Below, piece after piece: positions 61,855-64,000 of a stretch of 64,000 nucleotides of DNA. The translations under genes were made by a program, and so were the position numbers. Location of the stretch: contig JAODAT010000075.1 of the NCBI GenBank assembly GCA_025463565.1, positions 51,802 through 115,801 on the forward strand, read 5' to 3'. The notes beneath the pieces are model-generated. The model worked only from the letters and a program-made list of their open reading frames with translations, was not told the origin of the DNA and did no database searches. This stretch comes from Microbacteriaceae bacterium (lineage in GTDB: Bacteria; Actinomycetota; Actinomycetes; Actinomycetales; Microbacteriaceae). Each line of letters begins with the position of its first letter. Within the stretch, counting starts at the first letter, position 1.

Positions 61855-62606
61855 CAGAACAGCGCACCGCCATCGTCACGGGATCAGCCCGTGGCATCGG
61901 AGCCGCCATCGCCAAACGGCTCGCATCCGACGGGTACGCGGTGGGGGTCGTCGACCTGCGCGAGCTCGACACCGCCGAGACGGTCGCCGCCATCACGAAG
62001 GCGGGAGGCAGGGCGCTCGGTGTCGGCGCCGATGTGTCGAGTGAAGAGGATGTCGTGCGAGCGGTGGCCGAGGTGGCCGCCGGTCTCGGGGCGCCCACCG
62101 TCCTCGTCAACAACGCCGGCATCCTGCGCGACAACATGCTGTTCAAGATGACCCAGGGCGACTGGGATGCCGTGATGTCGGTGCACCTGCGTGGCGCCTT
62201 CCTGATGAGTCGCGAGGTGCAGAAGCACCAGGTCGAGGCCAAATGGGGCCGAACGGTCAGCATCTCGAGCACCTCCGCGCTCGGCAATCGCGGCCAGGCG
62301 AACTACGCGGCCGCGAAGGCCGGGATCCAGGGCTTCACGAAGACGCTCGCGATCGAGCTCGGCCCGTACAACATCACGGCCAACGCGATCGCCCCCGGCT
62401 TCATCCAGACGGACATGCTGGTCGAGACGGCCAACCGAATGAAGGTGCCGTTCGACGTCTTCCTCGAGGAGGCGGCGAAGACGATCGACGTTCGCCGCGT
62501 CGGCCAGCCCGAGGATGTCGCCGTGGCTGCTTCCTTCTTCTGTTCGGAGGAGGCGAGCTTCATCTCCGGACAGGTGCTCTACGTCGCTGGGGGGCCGAAG
62601 GCGTGA
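61851..62606 (+). CDS. SDR oxidoreductase, FabG-like
   Basis: Classical SDR of 251 residues: VTGSARGIGAAIA near the N-terminus, NNAGILRD, SSTSALGN with Ser, and YAAAKAG with Tyr and Lys. The C-terminus ISGQVLYVAGGPKA is typical of FabG-like 3-ketoacyl reductases and hydroxyacyl dehydrogenases. In this operon a 3-hydroxyacyl-CoA dehydrogenase or alcohol oxidation step is likely. Overlaps both neighbours by four bases. Confidence 0.9.
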   Translation: MTEQRTAIVTGSARGIGAAIAKRLASDGYAVGVVDLRELDTAETVAAITKAGGRALGVGADVSSEEDVVRAVAEVAAGLGAPTVLVNNAGILRDNMLFKMTQGDWDAVMSVHLRGAFLMSREVQKHQVEAKWGRTVSISSTSALGNRGQANYAAAKAGIQGFTKTLAIELGPYNITANAIAPGFIQTDMLVETANRMKVPFDVFLEEAAKTIDVRRVGQPEDVAVAASFFCSEEASFISGQVLYVAGGPKA

Positions 62607-63016
62607 GCGGCTACCGGCGCTCTTTCCCGACGCGCTGGAACGACAACGACGTGTACGGGCACGTCAACAACGCCGTCTACTACGAGGCGATGGACACCAC
62701 GATCAACAGCTGGCTGATCGCCGAGGGCGGGCTCGACATCGGTGGCGGCGAAGTGATCGGGCTGTGCGTGGCGTCGAACTGCAGCTATTCCGCGTCTGGC
62801 AGCTTTCCCGATTCGCTCGCCGTCGACCTCTCCGTCGGCCGGCTGGGGACCACCAGCATCACCTGGCGGCTTCGGATCGCCCGTGAAAGCGACGACGAGC
62901 AGCTCGCCAGCGGCGAGTTCGTGCATGTCTTCGTCGACCGGGCGACTCGTCGGCCGACGCCCATGCCGCACGCACTGCGCACCGCCGTCGAGACGCAACT
63001 CGAGGTCGCGGCATGA
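62603..63016 (+). CDS. Hotdog-fold acyl-CoA thioesterase
   Basis: Thioesterase of 137 residues, 4-hydroxybenzoyl-CoA thioesterase group. The active-site segment is TRWNDNDVYGHVNNAVYY, where the Asp and the HVNN loop are characteristic. GTG start in a GTGA overlap. It releases free acids from acyl-CoA; chain preference unknown. Part of the alcohol dehydrogenase operon. Confidence 0.88.
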   Translation: MSGYRRSFPTRWNDNDVYGHVNNAVYYEAMDTTINSWLIAEGGLDIGGGEVIGLCVASNCSYSASGSFPDSLAVDLSVGRLGTTSITWRLRIARESDDEQLASGEFVHVFVDRATRRPTPMPHALRTAVETQLEVAA

Positions 63017-64000
63017 CCGTTCGTGGCCTGGATCTCGACAAGCTCGCGCCATGGCTGGCGAACGCGCTCCCCGACCGTGCGTCCGGTCCGCTGGAGGCGA
63101 CCATCCTCGCGGGTGGCCGCAGCAACCTCACCTACCGGCTCGACGCGGGCGGCGACCCGATCGTGCTCCGCCGGCCGCCGCTCGGGCACGTGCAGAGCAC
63201 GGCACATGACATGGCGCGCGAGTTCCGGATCATCTCGGCCCTCGCCGGCACCGCCGTGCCCGTGCCTGCAGCACTCCGGTTCGACGACGACAGCGCGGGC
63301 GACGCCGGCGTGGGCACCCCGTTCTATCTGATGGACTTCGTCGACGGGCGCATCCTGTCATCCGGCGCGGCGAACGCGGCCTTCACTGCGGAGCAGCTTC
63401 GGCAACTCAGTCTCGATCTCGTACGCTCGCTCGCGGCACTTCACTCCACCGACCCGGCCGGCGTCGGACTCGCCGATTTCGGCCGCCCAGACGGCTACCT
63501 GGAGCGCCAGTTACGCCGCTGGGCCACCCAGTACGACGGGTCGCGCAACCGCGCGCTGCCGGCACTCGACGAACTACAGGAGAAGCTGCACGAGCGCGTG
63601 CCGGCAACGACCCAGGCATCGCTGCTGCACGGCGACTTTCGTCTCGACAACGCGATAGTCACGGTCGACGCCGCGGGAACACCCCGTATCGGCGCGATCC
63701 TCGACTGGGAGATGGCCACGATCGGCGACTCGTTCGCCGACCTCGGCCTCCTCGGCCTGTACTGGAACATCGGACTGATCGAGGGCGCGGATGCCGTGCC
63801 GAGCGCGGTGGACCCGGCGGCTGGCTACCCCACCTTCGCCGAACTGGTGGACGAGTACGCGGCCGTCCGCGGTATCACGGTGCCGGACCTCTCCTGGTAC
63901 CTGGCCTTCTCGGCGTACAAGCTCGCCGTCATCCTGGAAGGCATCCACTTCCGGTTCCAGGCCGGCGAGACCGTCGGCGCCGGATTCGACACGATCGGCG
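63013..64000 (+). CDS. Phosphotransferase (APH/ACAD10-type kinase), 3' end missing
   Basis: Kinase-fold protein; 329 residues visible before the window ends. The catalytic loop is LHGDFRLDN, with the Brenner motif, followed by the metal-binding ILDWEMATIG. N-terminal GGRSNLTYRL is the nucleotide-binding strand. These proteins, related to the ACAD10/11 kinase part and to LvaA, phosphorylate 4-hydroxyacyl-CoAs for catabolism; they are often mis-annotated as aminoglycoside kinases. ATGA overlap with the thioesterase. An acyl-CoA dehydrogenase may follow outside the window. Confidence 0.85.
   Translation, partial: MTVRGLDLDKLAPWLANALPDRASGPLEATILAGGRSNLTYRLDAGGDPIVLRRPPLGHVQSTAHDMAREFRIISALAGTAVPVPAALRFDDDSAGDAGVGTPFYLMDFVDGRILSSGAANAAFTAEQLRQLSLDLVRSLAALHSTDPAGVGLADFGRPDGYLERQLRRWATQYDGSRNRALPALDELQEKLHERVPATTQASLLHGDFRLDNAIVTVDAAGTPRIGAILDWEMATIGDSFADLGLLGLYWNIGLIEGADAVPSAVDPAAGYPTFAELVDEYAAVRGITVPDLSWYLAFSAYKLAVILEGIHFRFQAGETVGAGFDTIG

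Noticed and set aside
1..64000. tRNA, rRNA, CRISPR, prophage, IS element
   Set aside because: No cloverleaf with the conserved arms, no direct-repeat array, no transposase, integrase or phage structural gene was recognised by reading.
63013..64000. Aminoglycoside phosphotransferase (resistance gene)
   Set aside because: The kinase fold is shared, but the operon and sequence features fit the ACAD10-type acyl-CoA kinase group.

Overview
The window is high-GC actinobacterial DNA, most likely from a member of the Microbacteriaceae. Supporting signs are a CIRCE-controlled hrcA-dnaJ pair, GTG/TTG starts, several apparently leaderless genes, the gene set hemW/lepA/rpsT/holA/comEC/comEA/leuS in actinobacterial style, and an SDR, an ether-lipid-type oxidase and a DUF3516 helicase familiar from that group. 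The genus cannot be fixed from this window. No rRNA, tRNA, CRISPR array, prophage or insertion sequence was seen. Genes are tightly packed; no gene-free stretch exceeds 300 bases.

Layout. 1-7023: heat-shock genes (dnaJ partial, hrcA), two DUF4870 membrane proteins, hemW, a DUF1990 protein, a long acyl-CoA dehydrogenase and a TM2 protein. 7142-20224: core housekeeping (lepA, aminotransferase, rpsT, holA, comEC-comEA, leuS, the folate pair pabB and a class IV aminotransferase, a DedA protein). 20254-24328: an OpuC-type osmoprotectant ABC transporter and a TetR regulator. 24417-31205: an App1-type lipid phosphatase, a hipBA toxin-antitoxin pair with a clear operator array, a glucose-6-phosphate dehydrogenase, a GH15 trehalase-like enzyme and an aldo/keto reductase. 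31400-34753: a small membrane protein, a FUSC protein, a hydrolase and a quinone oxidoreductase. 34750-41876: an alpha-glucoside uptake and hydrolysis operon under a LacI repressor, then a UbiA prenyltransferase. 41980-50323: an MFS exporter, two alpha/beta hydrolases, a Ski2-like helicase, a zinc-ribbon SDR and membrane proteins. 50451-51964: TetR plus a diacylglycerol kinase-like protein.

The most interesting region is 51978-59426. Two divergent three-gene operons share an 86-bp intergenic region. The leftward operon encodes an SDR, a PlsC-type acyltransferase and a protein with all the hallmarks of alkyl-dihydroxyacetonephosphate synthase. The rightward operon encodes a fatty acyl reductase fused to a HAD domain, flanked by two paralogous ferritin-like proteins, one with a complete di-iron ligand set and one in which four of six ligands are lost. 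Together this supplies nearly every activity expected for aerobic ether-lipid synthesis: fatty alcohol formation, DHAP acylation, acyl-to-alkyl exchange and ketone reduction. An oxygen-dependent di-iron enzyme could add the vinyl-ether bond of plasmalogens. A perfect 19-bp palindrome in the shared promoter region probably co-regulates both arms. A hydrocarbon (aldehyde-deformylating) route is the main alternative for the reductase/di-iron half.

The right end (59423-64000) carries MarR and SRPBCC genes and a translationally coupled alcohol dehydrogenase-SDR-thioesterase-kinase operon that looks like acyl-CoA or hydroxy-acid catabolism. Dispersed palindromes are a second theme: one lies inside the helicase coding sequence in frame, and a related hairpin sits just upstream of the same gene.
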